Shown piece by piece: positions 1 through 10,716 of a DNA stretch of 64,000 nt; position 1 is the first letter of the stretch; each line of letters begins with the position of its first letter. The translations under genes were made by a program, and so were the position numbers. The notes under the pieces are model-generated. The model ran no database searches and had not been told where the DNA came from. It was given only the letters and a program-made list of their open reading frames with translations. The stretch covers positions 20,266,562 to 20,330,561 of the forward strand of contig OX388347.1 of assembly GCA_947579665.1 (NCBI GenBank). Direction: 5' to 3'. The stretch is from Sympetrum striolatum. Lineage: Eukaryota > Arthropoda > Insecta > Odonata > Libellulidae.

Positions 1-400
1 GTGGTGCTTACAGCTGAAAGGGCTGATTATGGATTATATGACCGTGATTTGGGCTTTCTCAGATCACTCTAAAATATTCCTTTTTCCAGAGCGGTTGTTC
101 TTACATTCGGACATTGTATCCTTCTTCGCCTAGCGTGCCTACATCGTGTCATTAAAAAAACAAGTTTCAAGTGCCTTCATACAGGTGTGGCAGTGGCGCA
201 GCCAGGATTTGCCAATTGAGAATCTTTAGTTGTTGATCATCTCACCGGCGTTCAACACCCTTCAAGTTGCGCAACGATTAGGAAGGAGCAAAATGATCAC
301 ATTTTCTTGTAAAGCTCCACCAAATTTGAGGGTGTATCTAGCAGTATAGGAGGGATTTCCCCACCCCATTTCATGCTTCTTCAGCCTAAAATTCGGGTTC

Positions 401-416
401 CCCCCCCCCCCCCCCC
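401..416. repeat. Poly-C tract within an unclassified repeat-like segment
   Basis: A run of C preceded, about 190 bp upstream, by GGCGCAGCCAGGA. This wording is common at the ends of dispersed insect repeats that carry a poly-C/poly-G core. I see no gene in 1-484. Confidence 0.4.
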
Positions 417-484
417 AAGAGGCGTCAGAACGCTTGGAAAATGAGAATACAAGTTTCATTTCGAAAGAGAACCTTTTACATATA

Positions 485-1125
485 GATTTAGATTTAGATA
501 TATACCCCGCGAGCCGCCAGAGGCGTATGGCAGGGGGTGTAATACACCACCATTATTCATTCCTACCTATTAGCATCTCTAATAGCCTGGGGAAAAAACG
601 ACCAAAAGTAATTATCCGTCCTTGCGATTACTTCCCTATAACGCTTCGTCGATGACTCTCGGATATCGCGTTCGCTCCTTACTGGCACTAACATTTCACT
701 TACTTCGTCTATAAATTCTGAACGAATGAACTTTTCGAAAAGTTTCCGACGATATTCAGATCTTCTCATTTGTAGTGAATTCCAACTGAAGGACTCTATC
801 ATTGCCGTAACGCTGCTATCAAACCTGAAATCCCCGCAAACGAATCGGGCTGCTCTAACGCTGGACCATCTCTAAATCTGAGACTAAGCCTACTTCGTGT
901 GGGTCCCAAACCGCACAGCAGTATTCTAGACCCGGACGAATAAGAGAAAAGTAAGCTATTTCTTTGACTCTCGATGAGCATCCTCTCAACGTTCTACCAG
1001 TTAATCTTTGCATTCTATTCGCTTTTCCTATCGCATCTCGAATATTTTCTTTAAAAGATAAGTTACTGCTAAACAGGTATAGACAGATCTTCCTAACCCA
1101 GGATGAAACTCCAATGCGGTTTTTA
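485..1125 (-). pseudogene. LINE relic: 3' end of a non-LTR reverse transcriptase ORF
   Basis: Read on the minus strand in two frames, this gives the part of a non-LTR retrotransposon ORF2 that lies after the RT domain. It carries the signature LIRPGLEYCCAVWDP (about 930-890), followed by a block beginning FSWNSLQMRRSEYRRKLF and ending SFFPQAIRDANR. The catalytic RT core is absent, so the copy is 5'-truncated, and at least one frameshift lies near 800. The 3' side ends in short TAGATT-type repeats at about 486-502, as is usual for LINE tails. The signature is shared with the relics at 17950 and 39950. Confidence 0.75.
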
Positions 1126-1962
1126 TTTTAAGATATTAATCAATGTTTATACATACTGTATTGTTTGGTTTGATAGATCTACATCTATTTAGTATATTAA
1201 TGCAAAAAACAATTTTGAGTGGATCGATACAATAAACTATTTTGGTTTTTATAAAGAGAGGAGTATGAGCTTCAAACACCATATTTTTACCAAAAAGTTT
1301 CATATTGAAGTAGGCTACATTAATTGTCCAAATAATCTAAAATCTTAATTTATAATGCTATTGTGGGCCCACTCCTGAAATCCTGCAATACAGTATTGCC
1401 AAACTAGGGTAAATTTAAAGATTCTGTTTATTGCAATTAGAGCTGAGCAGAGTTTACTCAATGGTCAAGGCGATACAATAAATTACCTGATGAAATTTCA
1501 AAGGAGTAAAAATGTTAACTTTTCCAAAATTGCATTTGCTAATTATATTAAAACTGGTGAATGCTTCATGTGAATGGAAATTTAAAATATTTGAATTAAT
1601 ATTGTTTTCAATTACTGTAAGTATTACATTAATCCGGAAATTAATAATAAATCTGTTAATTTATTATACTTCTAATTCCAAATAATGATGGTTGATAATG
1701 ATATGCATTTAGTCATACAACTTCAGTATTTAGGTACTTCATTTTTATTGATAAAAGTACATTTATTATACACATTTCAGGCTGTTTTTGGACCTCAAAG
1801 AGAATTTTAGGACTTGGTAACAAACTGACAAGGAAGATTCCATGATATTTGGATTTGACAGTTCTTCTTCTTCAAAGAAAGAAATAAATATACCAAAATC
1901 TCTCTATCCTTTAACCAGAAAAATGATTTTACCGTTCCTCTTCATGTCTTCCATTTTCAACC
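1126..1962. other. AT-rich intergenic stretch, nothing recognised
   Basis: There is no open frame of note, no terminal repeat and no RNA-like fold apparent by eye. Confidence 0.5.
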
Positions 1963-2580
1963 TACTGTCCATGCAAAAAGTCTAGATACTCGAGTTTGAA
2001 GTGTTGTATCTCGGTATCCTCGAACGCTTTTTCCACCCCCTTCCGTCCACTTTCTTGGTGAGATAGGCGGGCTGAGCGCTCCACAAAACAAGGATAAAAA
2101 AAATACTACATGGACAATGGTAGTAATTTTTCATTGTAAAAATTATCAAATTCGTCAACAGTGCGTTTATGCAGTGACTACGGCACTTTAAAATGTCTCT
2201 TAGGTCGTTAAATAACGAAAATAGCAGAGTTTTCTTTATCAACAATTTTTGGATAAATAGTAACGAGGTTCTGCTTCAGCGTGTGCATTTATTAAACATT
2301 GATCTTGCACCTTATGAAGTCTCATGTTGATAACTTGAGAAGTTTTTAAAAAAATAGCGTTCAAAGTGGAGCTACCGCTTTCTGAGCGCCAAAAACCGTG
2401 CTTTTTTAATACAATGCCAAATAAAAAAATTGTTGATACGGTAAAAAATCGCTGATGGTATTCACAAAACGTAGAAATAAATTTTCTTTCATTTTCAGTG
2501 TATTTCATTGCTATCGATGAATAGGTTACTGAGATACAACACTTCAAACTCGAGTATCTAGACGTTTTGCATGGACAGTA
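1963..2580. mobile_element. MITE with about 50-bp terminal inverted repeats and TA target site
   Basis: The two ends are inverted copies of CTGTCCATGCAAAA followed by GTCTAGATACTCGAG and TTTGAAGTGTTGTATCTC. They differ at only a few positions over about 50 bp, and each is bordered by TA, as expected for Tc1/mariner-type insertion. The interior of about 510 bp has only short ORFs and no transposase. This is a non-autonomous DNA transposon. Confidence 0.8.
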
Positions 2581-2933
2581 AGTTAAAGAAAAATTAACAC
2601 TTCGAGCATATAACAACAAGTAAAAGGTGACATGAAATTTGATTTTCATTTCTTAAAAATACTGTATTTGTTCAAAAGTAACACATCACCAAAAAGAAAT
2701 ATCAATGATGAAATAATTAGCCACTTATTTGTGCCATAATAGTGATGCACGGGTTATGATGAAATTTTAATCTCCAATCTAAAGTTAGATTCCCGATTGT
2801 GTTATTTTTATGTTGAAATGTTATCTTACAGGCACTCAATAGCATAGCAGGAGATAAAGATGTAGGCTTCTTATGTTAGGAATGCAGAGGAGCTCTAGGC
2901 TGCAAACTTCCGGAATTGTATAAAATATTTCCC

Positions 2934-3177
2934 TTAACCCTTTCGCTACGGCGCGACCAGCACGCTCTCTGGTTCCTTACCGAGGTACGGAGAGCGTGCC
3001 TGGACGCTAATACCCATCAGTTTTAAATGAGTGGGGAAACGCTTCCGATACTTGGAAAGGTTTTCCTTTAGTCTGCCGTTAACCACGAAAAAATACAATC
3101 TCATTCTCATACATACAGGCTATATCATTATAAATGCGTAAAAATCGCCAATATGACCGCCGTAGTGAAAGGGTTAA
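2934..3177. mobile_element. piggyBac-like MITE with TTAA target duplication
   Basis: TTAA at 2934-2937 is followed by CCCTTTCGCTACGGCG, and CGCCGTAGTGAAAGGG is followed by TTAA at 3174-3177. The TTAA duplication and CCC-starting ends are hallmarks of piggyBac-type elements. The 236-bp interior holds a 10-bp perfect hairpin (GCACGCTCTC / GAGAGCGTGC) near the left end. Confidence 0.8.
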
Positions 3178-4799
3178 AAAGGTAAAAATACATATTTTTT
3201 ATGTTAAGTTTGTCACTACAAAGGTTAAGGGCGTTACTGATGGCAATCAAATAGTTATTTTTTATCATTTAAGTGAAAAGAACTATATATATTTAAAAAG
3301 AGAAGGCAATTTCAGTTATAAGGTCCAAATTGTGTCATTGGTTAAGGGTATATAAAACTTCTCTTTGGTGCATAGGTTTGACAGAGAAATAAATTTAGTG
3401 GATATTATTTATTGATATGATGAATTGATATTTTTAATGTTATGCTGCAACACTAAAATCCACCGAAGTAAATTCTGCAAGGTCAAACAGCAACATAATA
3501 ATTGGTTGCAGAATCAAACTATCTGATAAAAACTATCCTTAATAATTTTTTTACAATGAAGTACATACATATTCGCACAATTACTCCACAATATTCATGA
3601 ATAATACAAATAAAAACAAACAATTTGCTGCTTAGTTTAAGACATCCTATATTGTGTCCTATTGCCATGTATTCAAGTAGTGATAATCAAAATTTGTTAA
3701 GTAGTGACCTTCTAGCGTAAACAGCTAATGATTTAATCTAGCAGATATTCTTTCATTGAAAAACTTGTTGTGGCTTTTGAATCCTTCTTAGCATACTCAT
3801 TTGTTAAAAAAATTGTTTTTTAATTAATTCTTATGCAAGTTGAATTTCTATTTGAAATCTAGTAGATTAATAAGTGAGTTTTCCTTTAAATGTGCCACTG
3901 TTTTCTTCTTAATGAAATATATTTTTATGTATTTAAGTGCCTATTTAAATCAGCTTAGTAGGTGTTTCCTCCACCTTTATGAATTTCATCATAAATTTAT
4001 TCAATTGGTAGTTTGAAATGTAAATGAGCCTATGCCAATATAATTCTTATCGAAACTGTAGAACCATGTTTCTCAAGTGTGGATGCAAAAACATTGTAAT
4101 GAGGTCACAAACATAATCATAAAGCATTAATATTATTCCCCACTGGTTTAACATTTATTATCTCTTACAGATAAAACCATCTTTGGAATTAACAGTAAAT
4201 GTTCTCAATATTCTCATTGAAACTCACTATTTTTAATCAATCTGCTTTAACTTAACGGAGTACTGAGCCTACTTTAAAATGACTATCAAAGATTTCACAA
4301 TTATTTGTGAAAGTACATTTAGTAACCTTCCTTACACAAAAAATAAATCCTGTAATGTAAATAATGATGAAAACTTATCTTTCTTCGCAATGTATCTTGT
4401 TTTGAAAAAAATTACATACGACGGATTTTCATTTTAATTATTCATAGTAAGGAAAACTAATGGTAGCTGACTATTATTTCTACTATAAATAGTAATCGTA
4501 AGCTTAGGATTATTTCAAATGTTAAAAGTATTTGAATTTTAATACTTTTTCCATCAAATATCAATTTAAAAATAGTTTTCTTTGCGCTATGAATCCTTTT
4601 TAACGATATTTGTAGAAAAGACCATATCCAAATAGAGGAACTATCTGTATTTATGTTCACCAAACCAAATTCTTGGATACCTATGTTTGTTTAAGTCTTC
4701 TTGTTTAGCACTTCTATAATTGTGAAAATTGTACTCGAATTCTATTACCATATGTGTTTTCTCTTTGAAATTTATTTAAAATAGATATAACAATTGTAC
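3178..4799. other. AT-rich intergenic stretch, nothing recognised
   Basis: There are only short spurious frames, and no terminal repeats or conserved protein wording were found on either strand. Confidence 0.5.
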
Positions 4800-5361
4800 T
4801 GAAAACAGCAAAGCCATGTCAGGGGTAGATTGTGAGTCAGGTCGTAATCCAGTAGTATGCAGAATAAATGTAACAAAAACCTCTATATAAACAAAACTTG
4901 GAATCTAAACTAATTGAAAGAGGATGAGACTGTTAAATCATTAAAATAGAAAATAACAGAAAAGATGTGATATACCAATGCAAGGCAAGGTAGAAATCCA
5001 AACGTTAAATGAAACAAAATAGATAGAAAGGCTTTCACAAAGGCAATGGAGGAAGGAAAACGCAAGAATGAAGGAGAGAAACCACAGATTACACAATCCA
5101 CACAACAACTGTTGGAAAAAATAAGAAATTCAAAGGGAAGAAATGCTGACGACTATTGAAACTTAACATGTTCCGTGCGGAGAGCGGCATATGCTGCTCA
5201 CGTTGGTACTATCCCGTGGCTGAGAGCAGCATATCACGCCATAAATATTTTTAAAAACTGATGAATGTTAGCATTATTTTTTTTTACTTATTGCAGCATA
5301 TAGAGCTAAAATTCTTTGTACAATTGAAATATTATTTATATAATTTTATTATTCTATTATA

Positions 5362-5365
<4 letters not shown>

Positions 5366-5406
<41 letters not shown>
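5366..5406. repeat. (TA)n microsatellite
   Basis: An almost pure TA run directly left of the Helitron-like element. It may have provided the A|T insertion site. Confidence 0.9.
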
Positions 5407-5409
<3 letters not shown>

Positions 5410-6547
5410 ATTATATATAGATGCTTCTCCGGATTCATTCATGTATCCATATATATATATATATATATAGAGAGGATACAAACTCACAGCCTAAACCACA
5501 AGAGTGATTGAGCTGAAATTTTTACGGGCGTATTGGCCATAACGTGTAACCACCAGAAAATTGCGATTAGGATCCTCAGTATCATGGGTTCGATGCCAGG
5601 GGGCTCCAAAGTCCCGATTTTTCCCGTTTAAATGCATTGCTTTGATTTTCGGGAATTTAAAAAAAATACTTCCCGGATAGGTAGAGAATCAAAACACAAG
5701 GAGCCTTTATATATGGTCATGATCTATCGAAAACATAAATGAGTTTTACGGAAAATAACCTGGGTTCGATGCTAGGTCGATGCAAAAATCTGCCGTTTAA
5801 AATGCATTGTGGCGATTTTTAAGATTTTTTTGGAACCTTTCCCGATGGCATGGAAACTTGAAATTCGGTATGAGGTTAGATATCATAAATATATTTCATA
5901 ATCGATTTTTATGCTTTCCCTGATGTTCCTTGGTTCGATCCCAGAGGGCCATTTACATTCCTCAATGCATTTCTTATGGAGATAACGGAAACAAGTTTAA
6001 GGTACTTCCCGGCATGCTATCGACTTAAAACTTTGCATGATAGAAGATCCAGTCTTAACAAATCTAACTATGCATTCATAGCTATCAATGTGTCCTGGGT
6101 TCGACACCAGGTGTCTCTGCAATCAGAAGTTGATCCGATTTTTAGGAATTATTTTGAAACCTTTCCCAATAATATAGAAACTTGAAATTTGGCATATAGA
6201 TTGAGATGATTAATAACTTTCAGAAACATTTTTTAAATTTCAAAGATCGTCCTTGGTTCGAGTCCCGAGAGCCATTTACATTCGTGAACATTAGAGCGTC
6301 TTTTGAGGCAGTTGTAGCCAATAATTCTGCTTGAATTTTCACACATAGTTAGAGATGGTGATCTTCTATTGTGTTTCATAGTAGGTTTTCAGTAAGACCC
6401 GGGTTCGATTCCAGACGATGAAATTTCAGCGAATTTTAAGAAAAAATTAAATCCTTTTTTTTTTCTTAAGAGGACCGTCCCGATATGATGCCGATATGAA
6501 ATTAGAATTGCCGAACTGCTTGCAGTATGCAAGCTACATTTTACTCG
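5407..6547 (+). mobile_element. Helitron-like non-autonomous element, copy A (full length)
   Basis: It starts TCTATTATATATAG after an A and ends TTTTACTCG before a T. The 3' hairpin GCTTGCA-GTA-TGCAAGC stands 13 bp from the end. A TC start, subterminal 3' hairpin and insertion between A and T are the classic Helitron layout, although the terminal CTCG departs from CTRR. The interior has no ORF for Rep or helicase. It consists of six diverged units of about 150-175 bp, each with a GGTTCGA-type motif (near 5586, 5763, 5931, 6097, 6252, 6399), a T-run and the wording AACTTGAAATT. Confidence 0.72.
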
Positions 6548-7289
6548 TATATATATATAAATATTATATTAAAAGTATTCAGCCATTGGATAGCAACCAA
6601 TGAAATTGACATTGCACGGAACATGTTAAAGAGATCAATAAGAAATACTTGTAGAGAAGATAAAGAAAAATGGCTTTCTGAAAAATGTAAATAAATAGAA
6701 GAACTGCATAATAAACATGAAGTTAATAAATTACATCAATCAATTAAGGAAATTAGTAGGTCAGGAAGGTCATACCAAAGGGAATAAAAGACAAAAATGG
6801 GAAAATGTTACTGAAAGAGTAGGAAGTACAGGAAAGATTGAGTATGGAAAAGAATGTGAAGTGGTAGCAGATAATGAAGAAAATAGATTGTAAAAAGAAA
6901 GAAACTAACGCAGTAAAAATTCACTTAACATAATACAAGAAGAAACAATTTTTGCAATAAATAAAATAATGGCAGGCAAAGAGCAGGTATTGATAACATT
7001 CCTATTGAAATTTTTAAACATATGGACAAAGAATCAATAAGAACCTTAACAACACTTGATGATCCCTTGAAATGATATATTCTGCACATGTATTTTACCA
7101 GATAACTTCAGAAGAATAGTCATGATTCCTATTCCATAAGAATAACATGCAATAGTGGGTGCAAAATATAGAACAATAAGTTTGGTTTCACATGCATGTA
7201 AAATAGAACTAATGATAATGCCAAAGAGAATAAAGAAGTGAATTGAAGAAAATATATCACATCATTAATATGGTTTTCAAGCGTTCAAG

Positions 7290-7330
7290 GTTATGGCAAG
7301 CGTCTTAACCATTCACCCACTGAGCCACTT
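7290..7330 (-). repeat. Possible SINE head (A-box-like), minus strand
   Basis: On the minus strand this reads TGGCTCAGTGGGTGAATGG followed by TTAAGACGC, close to a tRNA A-box region. No good B box was seen beside it, so this is weak. Confidence 0.3.
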
Positions 7331-7732
7331 GATGTATGCGTTGCAGAGAGACTTGTAACCACCCGCGGGATCCCCCTGCAACGTGTTTATGCTTTAATAT
7401 GCAAAAAATATTACCTGCGATAGCAAAATGCAAAGGCTGGATTTTGAAATTGAAAATTATTAATCAATCAAGTTTTGTCATTTTCGAGGATGAAAAACTG
7501 GTTAAAATTAGCGAGAATTCTTATATCAGATTTCGTTTGGGATACTAGGCATTTTTTGAAAAATGGGCTGAAGACAAGCAATTTGAACCACTACCAACAT
7601 CCAATGTGAACAATTTTTTCGGAATATTTTGTATCCCAAAATGACACTTTTCTGACAAGCATCCATATACTCAATTTTTGTCCTGAAGTACATATTGTTT
7701 TTTTTAATTATTTTTTCAGAAAACGACAATAA

Positions 7733-8335
7733 TGGATAAACGAGACTTGCAAAAATTAACAGAATCGTCGTCGGAATCTGACTCTGAACTAGCCATTGAT
7801 GAAAAAAAAACGTTAGCGTGGTAGGAGTAGCAATTTACCACAACCATAATGACCATAGTAATTTGGTCACTTCTCACATGGATGTTCATTCAAGGGCATC
7901 AGAATCTCTTGCTCTAGCACAGTCTGCTATTGGAGAAATTTGTGTCAGTAAATGCGTTCCACAAACTGGTCGAGAAATTGTAGTTGTGTCAGTATACATA
8001 TCCCCTGGTAAAACTGTGAGCCAAATCATAAAGTTTATACACCAAAACTTATTAATTTATACTAAAGAAGGTTCCGAACTGCTCGAGGAAAATTTTCATG
8101 AAATCCCAATGATAATGAGTGGTGATTTCAACATCAATTTTGCCAATGACAAAACAGAGCCATTGATAAATTTAAAATGAATCATGATCCATATATTTGC
8201 AAGAAACCTAGAGAGCAGTGAGCATTAGATGTCCTATTGTTGAAACTTAAATATATAGAAGGGTTTTATTTAAGAAATGGAAAACTTCACCAAATAAAGA
8301 AAACTACAGGTAAAATTATGTTCATTATAGAAATA
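7733..8335 (+). pseudogene. Endonuclease/exonuclease/phosphatase-family fragment of a selfish element
   Basis: An open frame at 7818-8180 encodes VGVAIYHNHN, then a strand-rich core (EIVVVSVYISPGKTV) and the motif PMIMSGDFNINFA. SGDFN is the catalytic Asp/Asn motif of the EEP (DNase I/AP-endonuclease) fold. The frame closes soon after, but related wording continues to about 8335. The upstream catalytic region is absent; the segment before it reads as a serine/acid-rich MDKRDLQKLTESSSESDSEL. I recall similar arthropod proteins attached to mobile elements, and Helentrons carry an EEP-type endonuclease, but the source element is uncertain. Confidence 0.5.
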
Positions 8336-9500
8336 CTAGGGAATTCCCCCAAAAAAAAATGACGGAATTAAAATTAAATTCAATAACCAAAAATTTATAT
8401 AATCCCAAAACAAGATTACTGTTATAATATTCCTATAAAAATAGATTGTTTATTTAGTTGCTAAAAATATTGCATTTATTAACAATGTTGCCTTTCCATT
8501 GATTTTGAGGTCAACATTTCCCATGTTTTTCAGAACAAAAACATTAATCATTAGAAATTTTATTCTCACGACCAAGTTAAAGCTACATCATAGTAGATGA
8601 TATTAATTATAAAAATAAACAGCTTAATTTCCATTTCTAAACTTGACTAATAGTTCTATTGCCATCAAATGTTGGCTCTTCTTTCCGGAAAACTTCTTAT
8701 GAGCCTGTCTTTCACATTGATTCGTATGAGAGTTGAGTCCAACAATCACCTTAGACGTCGATTTATTTATGTCCACAGAAACACACAAAGTTTAAGTAAT
8801 TTTTGTCTGAATTCTCTCAATTTTGACTCAAAAACTATGTTGTATAAGATGTTTAGAAGAAGAAATGGAAAAATATGGGATGAGAATAAATGCCAGTAAA
8901 ACAAAAGTTATGAGAGTGAATGACAGAGAAGTTGTTAATGTCATTACAAATGAGGGAAGAAGAATAGAGCAGGTTAAAAGGTATAGATATCTGGGGAGCA
9001 TGCTGATGGAGGATTAGAAGAGTAGTGCAGACAAGAATAGCTATGGCAAAGAAAGACTTCTATAAGATATGTGCAGTAGTATTAATCTAGAACTGAGGAA
9101 GAGATTGGTGAAATGTTATGTATGGAGCATTACGTTATATGGATGTGAAACATGGACCTTGGGAAGAAAAGAGAAGTATAGGATTGATGCTTCTGAAATG
9201 TGGGTATGGAGGAAGATGGAGAGAATAAAATGGGTGGAATAAGAAATGAAGTGCTAAGGAAAAGACAATACTCCACACAATACAAAAGAGAAAAGGAAGT
9301 CAGACATATTGTAAGAGGGAAGGGGATTCTAACTACAGCCATTGAAGGAACGGTGGAAGGAGAAAAGAGAAGAAGAGAGCTAAAGTTAACAGATGAGGTG
9401 AAGAGAGGAGGATACAAGGAGACCAAAGAAGAGACAGGATTAAGTGGAAACAGTTAAAGTGTATGGGACCTGCCGACAGGCAGAATACCAGATTATGAAG

Positions 9501-10009
9501 ACTATATTCTACGATCAAAATTAGAGACATTATCCAATTTCCTTTCTTTTGGTATTTATCTTGATTTCACATGACCATTGTTTCTGATTTCATTCTCCAA
9601 AATAAAAAATGTCTGCAACCGATCAAAATGAACTTTACGTGCATTTCTTACACAAGAGACGATTCAAGTCATCCAGAATCAAACCAAGGATACTTCAGAC
9701 AAATAACTATCAAGATCCATGAAGCATCAATGACTCCCAAAAATTTATAATCTTATAACTTCAGAAAGTACATGAAATTAAATTAATTTTTGAAAACTTT
9801 AGTTGATTCAACAAAAAGACTTCTTTTTGAGGACTCAACTAAGTGAGTTTTACTTTCTTGAAAATCTTTGGGGTTACACCTCAAGATGTTACATGAATAA
9901 CATGGATTGTCATTAAGAGTTAAAAGAGCTCCAAATAGCTGTTTTTTGCGTACAACCCATCATGTGGAAGTACCCTAACCATGGGGGTTAAGGCTAACCG
10001 TTACTGAGG
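9501..10009. other. Unassigned stretch between LINE and Penelope-like relics
   Basis: No gene or terminal repeat is recognised here. Confidence 0.45.
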
Positions 10010-10692
10010 TATTGTAAGTATGATTATCTTGATACGTATTTCGGAAGCTATACTTCCATCTTCAGGAGAAGAAGAGAACTGAGGGGGGGGTAGGGGAGGG
10101 GTGTGGTATTTATGCATATTGTTGCGTGACGTCAGTGTAGAGAAAACAACGTGGAGGAAGGGATGGGGCTGAAGTCACTATTCATGATGTGTGATTTGTT
10201 TCTGTGAATGAAAAGGCTTTCGTACGTGTCAAGTTTGGACGAATCTTCAACAGATTTTATAAGTTTTGAGTTTTCTTTGCTAATTTTGTGGTCATGTTCG
10301 TGTACGTCTGATTTGTTTTAATGTTGGAATTAGGTCTTTCAGATTATGAAGAAGATTTGATAGTTTATTGTGGTTGATGAATACTGGTGCGAAGTTAAAT
10401 TTGGAATTAAGTTTATTGCCGACCCCTAGTGCATAAGGAAGTTTTATGAATTTGTGTTGTTTTTTTTTGGATAAATTAATGTGGTGCATTGGTTAACCTT
10501 GTTTGTGTTATTGATTTCTCAAAATGATATCTAAAAAAGAGGTTGCATACCCATTATGTTCTGCCATATTCTTTATGTAAGAAAATTCTTGATTGAAGTG
10601 TTTCTGTGATAGAGGTACATTTAGAAGTCTGTGTATCATTGAGTGGAATGGTGCTAATTTATGGGTTATGTGATTATTCGAATCCTTTGGAA
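10010..10692 (-). pseudogene. Penelope-like element, 3' fragment
   Basis: Read on the minus strand from 10692 down, the frames give the end of a Penelope-type RT (APFHSMIHRLLNVPLSQKHF, then AEHNGYATSFLD). Next comes the linker (KLSNLLHNLKDLIP), and the tail of the GIY-YIG endonuclease region (KLDTYESLFIHRNKSHIMNS). The GIY and YIG motifs themselves are lost. The downstream end (10039-10065) has a hammerhead-like fold, as expected for Penelope terminal repeats. Several frameshifts are present. The fragment stops just before the truncated Helitron-like copy B. Confidence 0.68.
10039..10065 (-). ncRNA. Hammerhead-ribozyme-like fold, variant core
   Basis: The minus strand reads CTGAAGA, U, a 5-bp stem (GGAAG/CTTCC), then GAAA and TACGTA followed by TC. 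The arrangement is that of a hammerhead core, but the canonical CUGAUGA has one substitution (CUGAAGA), so catalysis is doubtful. Confidence 0.4.
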
Positions 10693-10716
10693 TATACATG
10701 TATATTGAATACATAC

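Larger units (their letters stand above)
5163..6629. mobile_element. piggyBac-like MITE disrupted by a Helitron-like insertion
   Basis: TTAA (5163-5166) is followed by CATGTTCCGTGC, and the inverted copy GCACGGAACATG is followed by TTAA (6626-6629). The left arm is 5167-5406 and the right arm 6548-6625, so the MITE alone is about 320 bp. The Helitron-like copy at 5407-6547 sits inside its AT-rich centre. Removing the MITE and one TTAA rejoins the surrounding LINE in one reading frame. Confidence 0.78.
4800..9500 (+). pseudogene. Interrupted LINE relic with nested insertions
   Basis: Plus-strand fragments of a LINE ORF2 are spread over this interval. At 5030-5160 is the connector after the endonuclease (QITQSTQQLLEKIRNS). 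At 6630-7290 it continues (RSIRNTCREDKEKWLSEKCK, then IPIEIFKHMDKESIRTLT of the RT domain). At 8812-9500 is the region after the RT core (GMRINASKTKVMRVN, RYRYLGSMLMED, WSITLYGCETWTLGRK, and finally CRQAEYQ). The FADD/YADD palm is missing between the last two blocks. Stops and frameshifts are frequent. A piggyBac-like MITE (5163-6629) and material at about 7300-8800 interrupt it. The left boundary is approximate. Confidence 0.7.

Noticed and set aside
5976..6185. Open frame inside the Helitron-like element, repeated at 37203-37475
   Set aside because: The frame reappears only because the element copies are homologous; it is not kept open in copies C and E and has no domain.
5586..6410. CRISPR-like array of regularly spaced motifs
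   Set aside because: The spaced units are diverged 150-175 bp tandem copies in a eukaryotic transposon, not short exact repeats with unique spacers.
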